From the NCBI RefSeq assembly GCF_001999985.1, contig NZ_CP019645.1, positions 2,480,001-2,544,000 on the forward strand: a stretch of DNA of 64,000 bases, in the 5' to 3' direction. Each line of letters begins with the position of its first letter. Positions within the stretch are counted from its first letter, which is position 1. The position numbers and the translations under genes are program-made. Source of the stretch: Helicobacter bilis. Lineage in GTDB: Bacteria; Campylobacterota; Campylobacteria; Campylobacterales; Helicobacteraceae. The notes under the pieces were generated by a model that saw only the letters and a list, made by a program, of their open reading frames with translations, did no database searches and was not told where the DNA came from. Positions 10,341 to 16,792 of the stretch are shown piece by piece.

Positions 10341-10813
10341 TTATTTTAGGGATTGATCCGGGCAGCAGGAATTGCGGCTATGGTGTGATTAGTGTAGAAT
10401 CTGGCAAGGCTAGTCTGCTTGATGCGGGTATTATTAAGATTGAGACAAGGGAGCTTCAAAGCCAGATTGTAGAATTTATCGAGGGCATTGATCTTATCTT
10501 AAAGAATTATGAAATCGATGAGGTAGCAATGGAGGATATTTTCTATGCGTATAATCCAAAAAGCGTGATTAAACTCGCACAATTTCGCGGGGCAATCAGT
10601 CTAAAAATCCTGCAAGATTTAGGTAACTTTGCAGAATACACGCCACTTCAAGTTAAAAAGTCTCTAACAGGTAATGGCAAAGCCGATAAAAAGCAAGTCG
10701 CCTATATGGTAAAAGTTTTGTTACGACTGCAATGCGATATTAAACCACTAGATATAAGCGATGCCCTAGCCGTAGCCCTAACTCACGCACAAGCATTACG
10801 ATATGGGAGATAA
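10337..10813 (+). CDS. ruvC: Holliday junction resolvase RuvC
   Basis: RuvC cuts Holliday junctions as the nuclease of the RuvABC complex. The 158-residue length is standard. The RNase H-fold acidic residues are visible: Asp7 in [13 protein letters not shown], Glu66 in [11 protein letters not shown], and the C-terminal pair in [15 protein letters not shown] at about 139-142. The start overlaps the preceding stop by four bases. It is the last gene before a terminator and the convergent accessory operon. Confidence 0.95.
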   Translation: MIILGIDPGSRNCGYGVISVESGKASLLDAGIIKIETRELQSQIVEFIEGIDLILKNYEIDEVAMEDIFYAYNPKSVIKLAQFRGAISLKILQDLGNFAEYTPLQVKKSLTGNGKADKKQVAYMVKVLLRLQCDIKPLDISDALAVALTHAQALRYGR

Positions 10814-10955
10814 AACTCAATACTTTTACTAAAAGCAAAAATTAAAAATATATGAAAATAATCTAGCTTATAAAATGTGAATTTTTGTGAATCTTAATCT
10901 TGCAAATCTTAGTGTATCTAAAAAGAGTGTTTATCTCTTTAGATTTAAAGCGATA

Positions 10956-10987
10956 ATTATTGCAATTTCATCTTGCAATAATTTTTA
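10956..10987 (+). terminator. Rho-independent terminator after ruvC
   Basis: A perfect 10-bp stem (ATTATTGCAA paired with TTGCAATAAT), with loop TTTCATC, is followed on the plus strand by TTTTTA. It lies between the convergent ends of ruvC and the accessory operon, and could also slow transcription arriving from the minus strand. The stem is AT-rich. Confidence 0.6.
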
Positions 10988-10993
10988 TATTGA

Positions 10994-11362
10994 CTACTTT
11001 AATATAATCATTTCTTTATCACCAAAATTTTGCTCTAAGTCAGAATCTAGCGTTTTTACAATATAAGCTTTTGCGCTTGGAAATTCAATCACATCCTCTT
11101 TGGTTGTGTCAAAAAGTGTTAAAATAAGTCGCATTTTATTGTCAGGTAAGTTTTTTCGTATAGCAACAGCCAACAACTTTCTATTTTCCTTTAATATCTT
11201 TAAAACCTCATCTTGTTTAAAAAATTCTATAACTTCTTTCATCGTAAGAGTATCTTGCTCTATAGTTTCAAAAGGACAATCTTTCCTATTCTTAAAAAAC
11301 ATAAAAGCAACTATGACAACTACAACAACTAATACGACACTTATTAATACAACACTATCCAT
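10994..11362 (-). CDS. membrane-anchored small protein with shared C-terminal tail (122 aa)
   Basis: The protein begins with one strong membrane span (VVLISVVLVVVVVIVAF, about residues 4-21). A cytoplasmic domain follows that contains KLLAVAIRKNL and FDTTKEDVIEF, ending in FGDKEMIILK. The 117-aa neighbour has matching KLIATSIKQNL, YDTEKEDI and FGDKDMIILK. It is the last gene of the ATPase operon, 13 bp after the 117-aa gene. The conserved extreme C-terminus suggests a recognition signal, possibly for the AAA+ ATPase; this is inference. No known family is recognised. Confidence 0.75.
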   Translation of the reverse strand: MDSVVLISVVLVVVVVIVAFMFFKNRKDCPFETIEQDTLTMKEVIEFFKQDEVLKILKENRKLLAVAIRKNLPDNKMRLILTLFDTTKEDVIEFPSAKAYIVKTLDSDLEQNFGDKEMIILK

Positions 11363-11375
11363 ACATACCTCTTTA

Positions 11376-11729
11376 CTATTTAAGAATAATCATATCTTTA
11401 TCGCCAAAACTATTCTTAGTTTCAGAATCTAAGCCTTTACTCTCAATACCATCTGCATACTGATTGCTAACATCATAATCACCCACAATATCCTCTTTCT
11501 CAGTATCATAAAGACAATTAATAACATTGAATTGCCCATTTTCTAAATTCTGTTTAATGGAGGTTGCGATTAGTTTTTTATTTTCTTGTAACTTTTTGTA
11601 TATGCTTGGGTCTCTAAACCACGAAACAATATTTTTAACAAAATTTACAATCTCTACAGTTTTCTTTTTGACAAACTCCCACACCGCCCTAAAAAACTCA
11701 ACAACATTACTAATCATACTATCAAACAT
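11376..11729 (-). CDS. small protein with amphipathic N-terminus and shared C-terminal tail (117 aa)
   Basis: Residues 1-45 form aromatic-rich, amphipathic helix (FFRAVWEFVKKKTVEIVNFV), which suggests membrane association without a classical span. The rest carries the operon-wide domain: KKLIATSIKQNL, CLYDTEKEDIVGDY, then a variable linker and the end FGDKDMIILK. It starts 10 bp after the 126-aa gene with AAGGAGAC upstream. The function is unknown. The paralogous relation to the 122-aa protein is plain by eye. Confidence 0.75.
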   Translation of the reverse strand: MFDSMISNVVEFFRAVWEFVKKKTVEIVNFVKNIVSWFRDPSIYKKLQENKKLIATSIKQNLENGQFNVINCLYDTEKEDIVGDYDVSNQYADGIESKGLDSETKNSFGDKDMIILK

Positions 11730-11739
11730 AGTCGTCTCC

Positions 11740-12120
11740 TTATTGAATGATAATCATATCTTTATCACCAAAATTATCTTTTAAATCTTGGCAAATATTC
11801 CTTGTTGTTACCCTTAAGAATCGATCTTTAGGTCTTGTCAATGCCTCGCCATCTTTGTTTATCAAACAACAATTTAGAATTATAGTTCCATCCTGCCTAA
11901 CCTCCTTTGTAATACTTGCAGAAGTATGTAATTTGGGATCAAAATACTTCTTTATCCAACTTATCGCTTCCATAAATGAGTAGCTTTCTTGCTCTTTGTC
12001 TTCATGATAGTAAGCCATTAAAAAAGTATCTGCATTAAGCATTTCATTTAAAGCCGACAAGTCAATGTCATTTTCCTTGATAAACTTCAACAATTTCTCC
12101 ATCATCGCATTATTTACCAT
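11740..12120 (-). CDS. small soluble protein ending in the shared tail (126 aa)
   Basis: The N-terminus (MMEKLLKFIKENDIDLSAL) is helical and soluble, and the middle contains the acidic HEDKEQESYSF. The C-terminal half (RQDGTIILNCCLINKDGEAL) and the end (LKDNFGDKDMIIIQ) match the tail of the 117 and 122-aa proteins. The [KR].NL motif is weakly conserved here. The start overlaps the ATPase stop by 11 bases, so the two are translationally coupled, which fits a direct partner or substrate. No family is recognised. Confidence 0.72.
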   Translation of the reverse strand: MVNNAMMEKLLKFIKENDIDLSALNEMLNADTFLMAYYHEDKEQESYSFMEAISWIKKYFDPKLHTSASITKEVRQDGTIILNCCLINKDGEALTRPKDRFLRVTTRNICQDLKDNFGDKDMIIIQ

Positions 12121-13423
12121 ATTTTTTCTCCTTAACCATTTTGTAATTACCTTTTTTTAGGTTTTTTCTTACTTGATTTCCTAACTCTTTCCGTTTGTTT
12201 TCAGACTCATGAGATTTATCAAACTCTTCTTTATACTTCTTAAACGCCTTTTTAAAATGTAAAAAAGTAGGAAGTGTATCCTCTTTTGCCGCTTTAATAA
12301 GCCCATTTAACACAGAGTTTTTAATCTCACGCCCAGAAAATCCATCTGCAATTTCACTCAATTTTTCTAACTCATCTTCATCTAGCTCTTTTGCTCCTTT
12401 CTCATAAAGTTTAGCAGGGATATGCTTTTTAATAATGGCTATCCTTTGCTTTTTATTTGGCAATTTAAACTCAACTGACTGCAAAATCCTGCTATGAAAT
12501 GCTTTATCGTAGTTATCAAGCAAGTTTGTCGCAAATATAACTATCACAGGTCGATCTTCTAAAAGTTTTAAAAGCTCGCTTCTTAGGGCATTCATAGCTT
12601 GTTCTGAGCCTTGAGTTACATTTGAGATTCGCTTCCCTAAAAAGCTATCTGCTTCATCAAAAAATAGCACGGCATCATGCTTTTGTGCTAAGTCAAAGGC
12701 TGCTACTAGATTCTTAGGTGCATCGCCTACATATTTAGATTCTATATCTGCATAATTGCTATTTATAATCTTTTTATCCAGTGCATCTGCGATAATATGC
12801 GCACTCATTGTTTTACCAGTCCCAGGCTTCCCATGAAAATTGATAATGGTTTTTGCGATACCATCTACTTCTTTAAAGCCCCATTCATCATAGATTAAAC
12901 CCTGCTTTCGCACAAGCAAAATGGTTTCTTCAATGCTTTTTCTAGTCTTTTTATCCAACTCTATTTGTCCCATTTTATAGCGTGGAGTTTCTAGCTTTAG
13001 ATTTATACTAGCTTTATCTTCACCTTGCTGCTGCTTCATGGTGGCTAGATTAGATTTTGTATCTATGCCATTTAATCTATCGTGTAAAGTCTGCGTGCAG
13101 TTTATACCTAGATAGAATCTAGCATTTATGCCTAAAAATTTAGAATCTACTATGTATTTATTGATTACATTATTTAGCCTACTTTTCATAAGGGATATGC
13201 TAACATCTTCTTCCTTACTTGCCTTATAGCCTTGCCTGTCGATATGTAGTTTATTATCTGCATTACTATCAAATAGCACAAAGAAGCCTAACTCTTTAAT
13301 CCCAACAAAATCGTAATCTTCTCTTAATAGCACTGCCTTAATATCCGCAGAAAAGCTATCTAACTGCACTTTATCGACTTGCCCAGAAAAGTCATTTTCT
13401 ATAATTATAACTTCACACTTCAT
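12110..13423 (-). CDS. AAA+ ATPase of the accessory small-protein operon
   Basis: The single-domain AAA+ ATPase has 437 residues. Walker A GKPGTGKT lies at 198-205, Walker B VLFFDEAD at 252-259, sensor 1 ATN at 298-300, an arginine-finger candidate at Arg312 (HSRIL), and sensor 2 GFSGREIKN at 361-369. These place it among the classical AAA (FtsH/spastin-like) ATPases that remodel or unfold proteins. No protease motif is present. The first 190 residues match nothing I recognise and may bind partners. The extreme C-terminus (GNQVRKNLKKGNYKMV, 415-430) resembles the [IV][KR].NL element of its small neighbours. Downstream genes are overlapping or tightly spaced. Confidence 0.85.
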   Translation of the reverse strand: MKCEVIIIENDFSGQVDKVQLDSFSADIKAVLLREDYDFVGIKELGFFVLFDSNADNKLHIDRQGYKASKEEDVSISLMKSRLNNVINKYIVDSKFLGINARFYLGINCTQTLHDRLNGIDTKSNLATMKQQQGEDKASINLKLETPRYKMGQIELDKKTRKSIEETILLVRKQGLIYDEWGFKEVDGIAKTIINFHGKPGTGKTMSAHIIADALDKKIINSNYADIESKYVGDAPKNLVAAFDLAQKHDAVLFFDEADSFLGKRISNVTQGSEQAMNALRSELLKLLEDRPVIVIFATNLLDNYDKAFHSRILQSVEFKLPNKKQRIAIIKKHIPAKLYEKGAKELDEDELEKLSEIADGFSGREIKNSVLNGLIKAAKEDTLPTFLHFKKAFKKYKEEFDKSHESENKRKELGNQVRKNLKKGNYKMVKEKKYGK

Positions 13424-13431
13424 ATATCAGC

Positions 13432-13755
13432 CTAAGAATAAATTACTTCACCGCGTCTTACATCTACATCTCGTGAAACTTGAATCTCTGCTATTCCAAG
13501 ATAGTTGTCATAATCATCATAAATACCAATATCCACATCGTTGTAGGCTTTGTTGTTTAGGTTTCGCTTTATCTTATTAACAACAGCTTTTTTCCCACCA
13601 TACTTTCTTATGAGTTTTTTAACTGCATTGAGAAACGCACCAATGGTTGCCACAACAGCTACTGCCGCAACAGCACCTCCTACTACAAGCGTAGTAGTAG
13701 AAGCTGCGGCAATAAGTGCTGGTATAGCTGCTAAAAATGGTAATGGCATATTCAT
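13432..13755 (-). CDS. membrane protein joining a MALP-like N-terminus to the shared operon domain (107 aa)
   Basis: The N-terminus (MNMPLPFLAAIPALIAAA) resembles the MALP peptides encoded upstream and continues into a long Ala/Val membrane segment to about residue 43. A basic stretch (VKKLIRKYGGKKAV) is followed by NKIKRNL and IGIYDDYDNYLGI, matching the domain in the 117 and 122-aa proteins. It ends RRGEVIYS rather than FGDK. The position corresponds to where the complete upstream unit carries its peptide genes. It is eight bases ahead of the ATPase gene. GAAAGGATG precedes the start. Confidence 0.75.
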   Translation of the reverse strand: MNMPLPFLAAIPALIAAASTTTLVVGGAVAAVAVVATIGAFLNAVKKLIRKYGGKKAVVNKIKRNLNNKAYNDVDIGIYDDYDNYLGIAEIQVSRDVDVRRGEVIYS

Positions 13756-13809
13756 CCTTTCAATAATATTTCACAAACAAGCTATAACCTAAAGTATAGC
13801 TATAGCGAA

Positions 13810-14100
13810 CTATTTAATCCTAAACCTATCCTCTATCCCAAAACGCTCTTGCATGGCATTACAAGATTCTATATTTAGTCGTATAAATTCTTCTTTTGTA
13901 TAGAATCTATAGAAATGCTTTTCATACATAGATTCTATATTGCAAATCTCTGGTCTATTGTCATAAATCTTACACATATTAGAATCTAAATCCAAGTATT
14001 TACACACCCCATTGCCTAAATCAAATGCTTGTAACTCCATGATGTGTGAGATATTTTTGCAACATATCCCACATTGCGTGCAAGGAAAATTACAAGTCAA
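13810..14100 (-). CDS. YkgJ-family cysteine-cluster protein, first copy
   Basis: The 96-residue protein has FPCTQCGICCKN at about 5-16, the CxxCxxCC cluster of YkgJ/UPF0153 proteins that are proposed to bind zinc or an Fe-S centre. Further Cys residues occur in CKYLDLDSNMCKIY and RPEICNI, also typical of the family. It overlaps the TerB-like stop by 11 bases and lies 54 bp ahead of the 107-aa gene. It differs clearly from the copy at 15535, although their TerB partners are nearly identical. The exact biochemical role is unknown. Confidence 0.8.
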   Translation of the reverse strand: MTCNFPCTQCGICCKNISHIMELQAFDLGNGVCKYLDLDSNMCKIYDNRPEICNIESMYEKHFYRFYTKEEFIRLNIESCNAMQERFGIEDRFRIK

Positions 14101-14512
14101 TTAACGCCCTGCCTTGCGTAGTGAGAGATAACACAGCTTTAGTCCATTCGCTATAGATTAATGCGTGATTTTTTGTAAGATTGAAAGCTTTTATCATCTC
14201 ATCAATCACTCTTTTTTCTTCTGGGTGGATATTATCCACATGCACAACATGCTCTGCAAATACCAATGCCATAGCCTCTAGCAACATAATGCGTTGGCTT
14301 TGCGGTTTTGTTACTTTTGCAAGTGTTTTTGCAAGACTAAAGCTATCTTCACAATTCTTATCATAGCTAATATCATCAATCTGCATTTCTAAGCAATAAG
14401 TCGCAATCACTGCTTTTTGCGTATCAGAAAAGTCATTATTGCTCCATGCAAGATGGTGTGCTATCTCTAAAAATGCCACTTTTTCATCTTTTTCAAGTAG
14501 ATTTAAAAACAT
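14090..14512 (-). CDS. TerB-like protein, first copy
   Basis: The 140-residue helical protein resembles the TerB fold: an N-terminal KDEKVAFLEIAHHLAWSNND segment and a second, related LLEAMALVFAEHVVHVDN repeat with acidic residues. TerB proteins are linked to tellurite resistance, membrane stress and phage or colicin defence, mostly by association. I chose the ATG at 14512 because TTAGGAG lies just upstream; an earlier ATG at 14545 lacks a ribosome site. A promoter with a poly-T spacer lies about 50 bp upstream. The second copy (15841-16263) is almost identical, differing at the end in RALIDL versus RALIAL. Confidence 0.7.
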   Translation of the reverse strand: MFLNLLEKDEKVAFLEIAHHLAWSNNDFSDTQKAVIATYCLEMQIDDISYDKNCEDSFSLAKTLAKVTKPQSQRIMLLEAMALVFAEHVVHVDNIHPEEKRVIDEMIKAFNLTKNHALIYSEWTKAVLSLTTQGRALIDL

Positions 14513-14560
14513 ACAAAAACTCCTAAAATAATCTATCAAGAACAAGTCTTGTGGGATTGC

Positions 14561-14589
14561 ATTCTACAAAAAAAAAAAAAACAAGTCAA
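14561..14589 (-). promoter_or_regulatory. promoter with a 14-T tract in its spacer
   Basis: On the minus strand TTGACT (-35) and TAGAAT (-10) are separated by 17 bases, namely TG, fourteen T and G. Seventeen is the optimal sigma-70 spacing. Gain or loss of a T would shift it, as in known phase-variable promoters. It precedes the TerB-like gene. An ACAAGACTTGT palindrome lies between it and the ribosome site. Confidence 0.7.
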
Positions 14590-14617
14590 GGGTAAATAAG
14601 AAGCCCAAATAGCTTAA

Positions 14618-14649
14618 CCATATTTACAATTTCTGCATAACAAATATGG
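14618..14649 (-). other. hairpin upstream of the poly-T promoter
   Basis: CCATATTT and AAATATGG pair perfectly across a 16-base loop. The same structure occurs in the upstream copy. It lies between the poly-C hairpin and the promoter in a stretch without any gene, and could be part of an untranslated RNA or a regulator site. Confidence 0.35.
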
Positions 14650-14725
14650 CTAATAAAACCGCATTGTTTATATTAGTGTTTAAAAATGTGAAATTAACCT
14701 TATAAATGCTATGAAATTGTAGCAA

Positions 14726-14757
14726 GTGAAATATCTAGCATTCCAGCTTTATTTCAC
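14726..14757 (-). terminator. hairpin after the glycine-zipper peptide gene
   Basis: GTGAAATA and TATTTCAC form an 8-bp stem across 16 bases, with an inner AGC/GCT pairing. It lies just beyond the poly-C run following the peptide stop. No U-run follows, so it may stabilise the transcript end or reduce read-through rather than terminate strongly. Confidence 0.4.
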
Positions 14758-14765
14758 ATATAAAT

Positions 14766-14780
14766 GGGGGGGGGGGGGGG
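14766..14780. repeat. homopolymer of 15 G (15 C on the coding strand)
   Basis: The run begins one base beyond the TAA of the 46-aa peptide gene on the minus strand. The equivalent run in the other copy has 14. Tracts this long slip readily in Helicobacter. Being outside the frame, changes could affect the 3' end of the RNA rather than the protein. Confidence 0.85.
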
Positions 14781-14781
14781 A

Positions 14782-14922
14782 TTATTTTCCACCCGTGATA
14801 GTTCTCCAGCAAAGCCCAGCAGCACCAATTATTATAGCACCAGCTATTGCACCTTCTACTAATGGATTATCTGTTTCAAATGGTCCCCAAGGACCCTCTC
14901 CTTTTGTCAAACCAACCACCAT
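14782..14922 (-). CDS. glycine-zipper membrane peptide (46 aa)
   Basis: The peptide has a variable N-terminus (MVVGLTKGEGPWGPF) and a conserved half beginning TDNPLVEGAIAGAIIIGAAG, which is a GxxxG-type membrane helix, then a basic end LCWRTITGGK. TAAGGAGAA precedes the ATG at good spacing. The second copy (16531-16686) has an almost identical C-terminal half but a quite different N-terminus. It follows the four MALP peptide genes and a hairpin. The composition resembles small pore-forming or bacteriocin-like peptides, but no leader, processing site or immunity gene is recognised. Confidence 0.65.
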   Translation of the reverse strand: MVVGLTKGEGPWGPFETDNPLVEGAIAGAIIIGAAGLCWRTITGGK

Positions 14923-14952
14923 AACATTCTCCTTACTTAAAAACCAATCATA

Positions 14953-14984
14953 ATGCAAACAATATTATTTAATATCATTTGCAT
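14953..14984 (-). other. inverted repeat between two peptide genes
   Basis: ATGCAAATGATATT and AATATTGTTTGCAT pair over 14 positions with two mismatches across a 4-base loop. It sits in the only wide gap (106 bp) of the peptide series and is preserved in the second copy. It could be an RNA processing or attenuation site. Confidence 0.4.
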
Positions 14985-15028
14985 ACCTAAAATCCTAAAC
15001 CTTTAGCTTTGCTATATAAAAGATACTT

Positions 15029-15124
15029 TTATTTAAGCACTTTTTTAGTAACACTTCGAGCAGCCGCTCCTGCCACAGCACCAGCTACCATAGGAAGTGC
15101 CGCTACTAACAATGGTAATGCCAT
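15029..15124 (-). CDS. MALP-type hydrophobic peptide, 31 aa
   Basis: The product begins MALPLLVAALPMVAG, continues with Ala/Gly-rich sequence and ends in basic SVTKKVLK. ATAAGGAGAAAAC gives a strong ribosome site. It is one of four adjacent peptide genes with the same MALP start, the same length class and equal ribosome-site quality, which argues that they are real. The other copy at 16793-16888 is the same. A positively charged C-terminus on a single hydrophobic helix would insert in a membrane. Confidence 0.7.
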   Translation of the reverse strand: MALPLLVAALPMVAGAVAGAAARSVTKKVLK

Positions 15125-15160
15125 GTTTTCTCCTTATATCACTATTAATAAACTTATTGC

Positions 15161-15247
15161 CTAATTCAAAATAGAATCTATTGCAGATTCTGCTGCTTTA
15201 CCTACAACCATTGAAATGGCTGCTGCAGCCAACATTGGTAATGCCAT
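15161..15247 (-). CDS. MALP-type hydrophobic peptide, 28 aa
   Basis: The peptide starts MALPMLAAAAISMVVG and continues GKAAESAIDSILN. It is the only member of the series with a net acidic rather than basic tail, so a charge-complementary pairing with the others is conceivable. GAAAGGATAGACT precedes the ATG. The duplicate at 16925-17011 is identical by eye. Confidence 0.68.
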   Translation of the reverse strand: MALPMLAAAAISMVVGKAAESAIDSILN

Positions 15248-15294
15248 AGTCTATCCTTTCATATTCAAACATAAACAATTTTCACTAAGAAACA

Positions 15295-15375
15295 TTATTT
15301 TTTCAATAATGCTTCAACGCCAATCTGTGCCACTTTACTTGCAATTATTCCTGCAACTATTACTGGTAACGCCAT
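15295..15375 (-). CDS. MALP-type hydrophobic peptide, 26 aa (second in series)
   Basis: The peptide starts MALPVIVAGIIASKVAQ and ends in VEALLKK. Plotted as a helix it is amphipathic, with the Lys and Gln on one face. AAAAAGGAGATGTT is a strong ribosome site. It is duplicated at 17059-17139. Confidence 0.68.
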   Translation of the reverse strand: MALPVIVAGIIASKVAQIGVEALLKK

Positions 15376-15405
15376 AACATCTCCTTTTTATGTTAAAAGA
15401 TAAAT

Positions 15406-15486
15406 CTATCGACCTTTTTTTATCATTATGTCAATTCCAATCTTTATCGTTGTAGCAGCCGCAGCAGCTAATAATGGTAATGCCAT
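15406..15486 (-). CDS. MALP-type hydrophobic peptide, 26 aa (first in series)
   Basis: The peptide starts MALPLLAAAAATTIKIG and ends in basic IMIKKGR. AAAGGATAAATT precedes the ATG. It is the first of four peptide genes after the YkgJ-type gene, separated from it by 48 bp and from the next by 30 bp. It is duplicated at 17170-17250. Confidence 0.68.
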   Translation of the reverse strand: MALPLLAAAAATTIKIGIDIMIKKGR

Positions 15487-15534
15487 AATTTATCCTTTCT
15501 TAAACACAACTTAGTAAAAAATAAATCAAAATTT

Positions 15535-15831
15535 CTACAATCTTAACTCATCTTTTACCGACTCTTTTTCCTGCAAAGTTTTACAAGCTTCTACATTTAG
15601 CCTGTAAAACTCTTCCTTACTATAATGCTTGAAATACACTTTTTCAAACATTATATCCACCCTGCAAATACTAGGACGAGAATCATAAATACTGCACATA
15701 TTATTAGAATCTAAAAACCTGCATACACCATTGCCTAAATCATAAGATTCTAACTCCTTGATACCAGCTATATTTTTACAACACGCACCACAACTAGTGC
15801 ATGGAAAACCTGTATTATGAATCTCTTTCAT
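15535..15831 (-). CDS. YkgJ-family cysteine-cluster protein, second copy
   Basis: The 98-residue protein carries FPCTSCGACCKN (CxxCxxCC) near residues 9-20 and the family RPSICRV segment. It follows the TerB-like gene by nine bases and precedes the MALP peptide genes. It is diverged from the copy at 13810 but almost identical to the C-terminal fragment at 17299. A role as a metal-binding or maturation factor for the peptides is possible but unproven. Confidence 0.8.
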   Translation of the reverse strand: MKEIHNTGFPCTSCGACCKNIAGIKELESYDLGNGVCRFLDSNNMCSIYDSRPSICRVDIMFEKVYFKHYSKEEFYRLNVEACKTLQEKESVKDELRL

Positions 15832-15840
15832 AGTATAACC

Positions 15841-16263
15841 TTATAGAGCGATTAACGCCCTGCCTTGCGTAGTGAGAGACAACACAGCCTTAGTCCATTC
15901 ACTATAGATTAATGCGTGATTTTTTGTAAGATTAAAGGCTTTTATCATCTCATCAATCACTCTTTTTTCTTCTGGGTGGATATTATCCACATGCACAACA
16001 TGCTCTGCAAATACCAATGCCATAGCTTCTAGCAACATAATGCGTTGGCTTTGCGGTTTTGTTACTTTTGCAAGTGTTTTTGCAAGACTAAAGCTATCTT
16101 CACAATTCTTATCATAGCTAATATCATCAATCTGCATTTCTAAGCAATAAGTCGCAATTACTGCTTTTTGCGTATCAGAAAAGTCATTATTACTCCATGC
16201 AAGATGGTGTGCTATCTCTAAAAACGCCACTTTTTCATCTTTTTCAAGTAGATTCAAAAACAT
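15841..16263 (-). CDS. TerB-like protein, second copy
   Basis: This is nearly identical in protein and DNA to the copy at 14090-14512, and the start choice (after TTAGGAG) is the same. It heads the complete unit containing YkgJ, four MALP peptides and the 46-aa peptide. Its promoter has a spacer one base shorter than that of the first copy. Confidence 0.7.
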   Translation of the reverse strand: MFLNLLEKDEKVAFLEIAHHLAWSNNDFSDTQKAVIATYCLEMQIDDISYDKNCEDSFSLAKTLAKVTKPQSQRIMLLEAMALVFAEHVVHVDNIHPEEKRVIDEMIKAFNLTKNHALIYSEWTKAVLSLTTQGRALIAL

Positions 16264-16311
16264 ACAAAAACTCCTAAAATAATCTATCAAGAACAAGTCT
16301 TGTGGGATTGC

Positions 16312-16339
16312 ATTCTACAAAAAAAAAAAAACAAGTCAA
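16312..16339 (-). promoter_or_regulatory. promoter with a 13-T tract in its spacer
   Basis: TTGACT and TAGAAT are separated by 16 bases here because the tract has 13 T instead of 14. The sequence is otherwise the same as at 14561-14589, so the two copies probably differ in strength. Confidence 0.7.
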
Positions 16340-16475
16340 GGGTAAATAAGAAGCCCAAATAGCTTAACCATATTTACAATTTCTGCATAACAAATATGGC
16401 TAATAAAACCGCATTGTTTATATTAGTGTTTAAAAATGTGAAATTAACCTTATAAATGCTATGAAATTGTAGCAA

Positions 16476-16507
16476 GTGAAATATCTAGCATTCCAGCTTT
16501 ATTTCAC
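16476..16507 (-). terminator. hairpin after the 51-aa peptide gene
   Basis: This is the same GTGAAATA/TATTTCAC hairpin as at 14726-14757, again just beyond the poly-C run. Confidence 0.4.
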
Positions 16508-16515
16508 ATATAAAT

Positions 16516-16529
16516 GGGGGGGGGGGGGG
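16516..16529. repeat. homopolymer of 14 G (14 C on the coding strand)
   Basis: This is the counterpart of the 15-base run at 14766-14780. The length difference within otherwise near-identical DNA shows that the tract is unstable. Confidence 0.85.
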
Positions 16530-16530
16530 A

Positions 16531-16686
16531 TTATTTTCCACCCGTGATAGTTCTCCAGCAAAGCCCAGCAGCACCAAGTATTATAGCACCAGCTATTGCA
16601 CCTTCTACTAATGGATTGTCTGTCGTTATGGTTCCATTTCCAGTACTTGTAAAACCACATACCGCATCTTTAATTGTTCCAAACAT
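16531..16686 (-). CDS. glycine-zipper membrane peptide (51 aa)
   Basis: The start chosen is the ATG at 16686, with AAAGGAGAGTATT upstream. Residues 1-21 (MFGTIKDAVCGFTSTGNGTI) differ from the 46-aa copy. The rest (TDNPLVEGAIAGAII, then LGAAGLCWRTITGGK) is the same apart from Ile to Leu. Both versions contain the GxxxG-type membrane helix and one Cys near the C-terminus; this copy has a second Cys at residue 10. Confidence 0.65.
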   Translation of the reverse strand: MFGTIKDAVCGFTSTGNGTITTDNPLVEGAIAGAIILGAAGLCWRTITGGK

Positions 16687-16792
16687 AATACTCTCCTTTA
16701 TCAAAAACCAATCATAATGCAAACAATATTATTTAATATCATTTGCATACCTAAAACCCTAAACCTTTAGCTTTGCTATATAAAAGATACTT

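Larger units (their letters stand above)
14099..15716. repeat. left copy of a 1.6-kb direct repeat
   Basis: From the TerB-like gene to the middle of the YkgJ-type gene, this stretch is repeated at 15850-17481. Differences are a few point changes, homopolymer lengths and the 5' part of the glycine-zipper peptide gene. The offset changes from 1751 to 1764 across the copies because of those indels. Confidence 0.9.

Noticed and set aside
14726-14953. Plus-strand frame running through the poly-G tract (ATGGGGG start possible)
   Set aside because: It is the antisense of the 46-aa peptide gene, which has a strong ribosome site and a duplicate; the plus frame has none. The same holds for 16514-16717.
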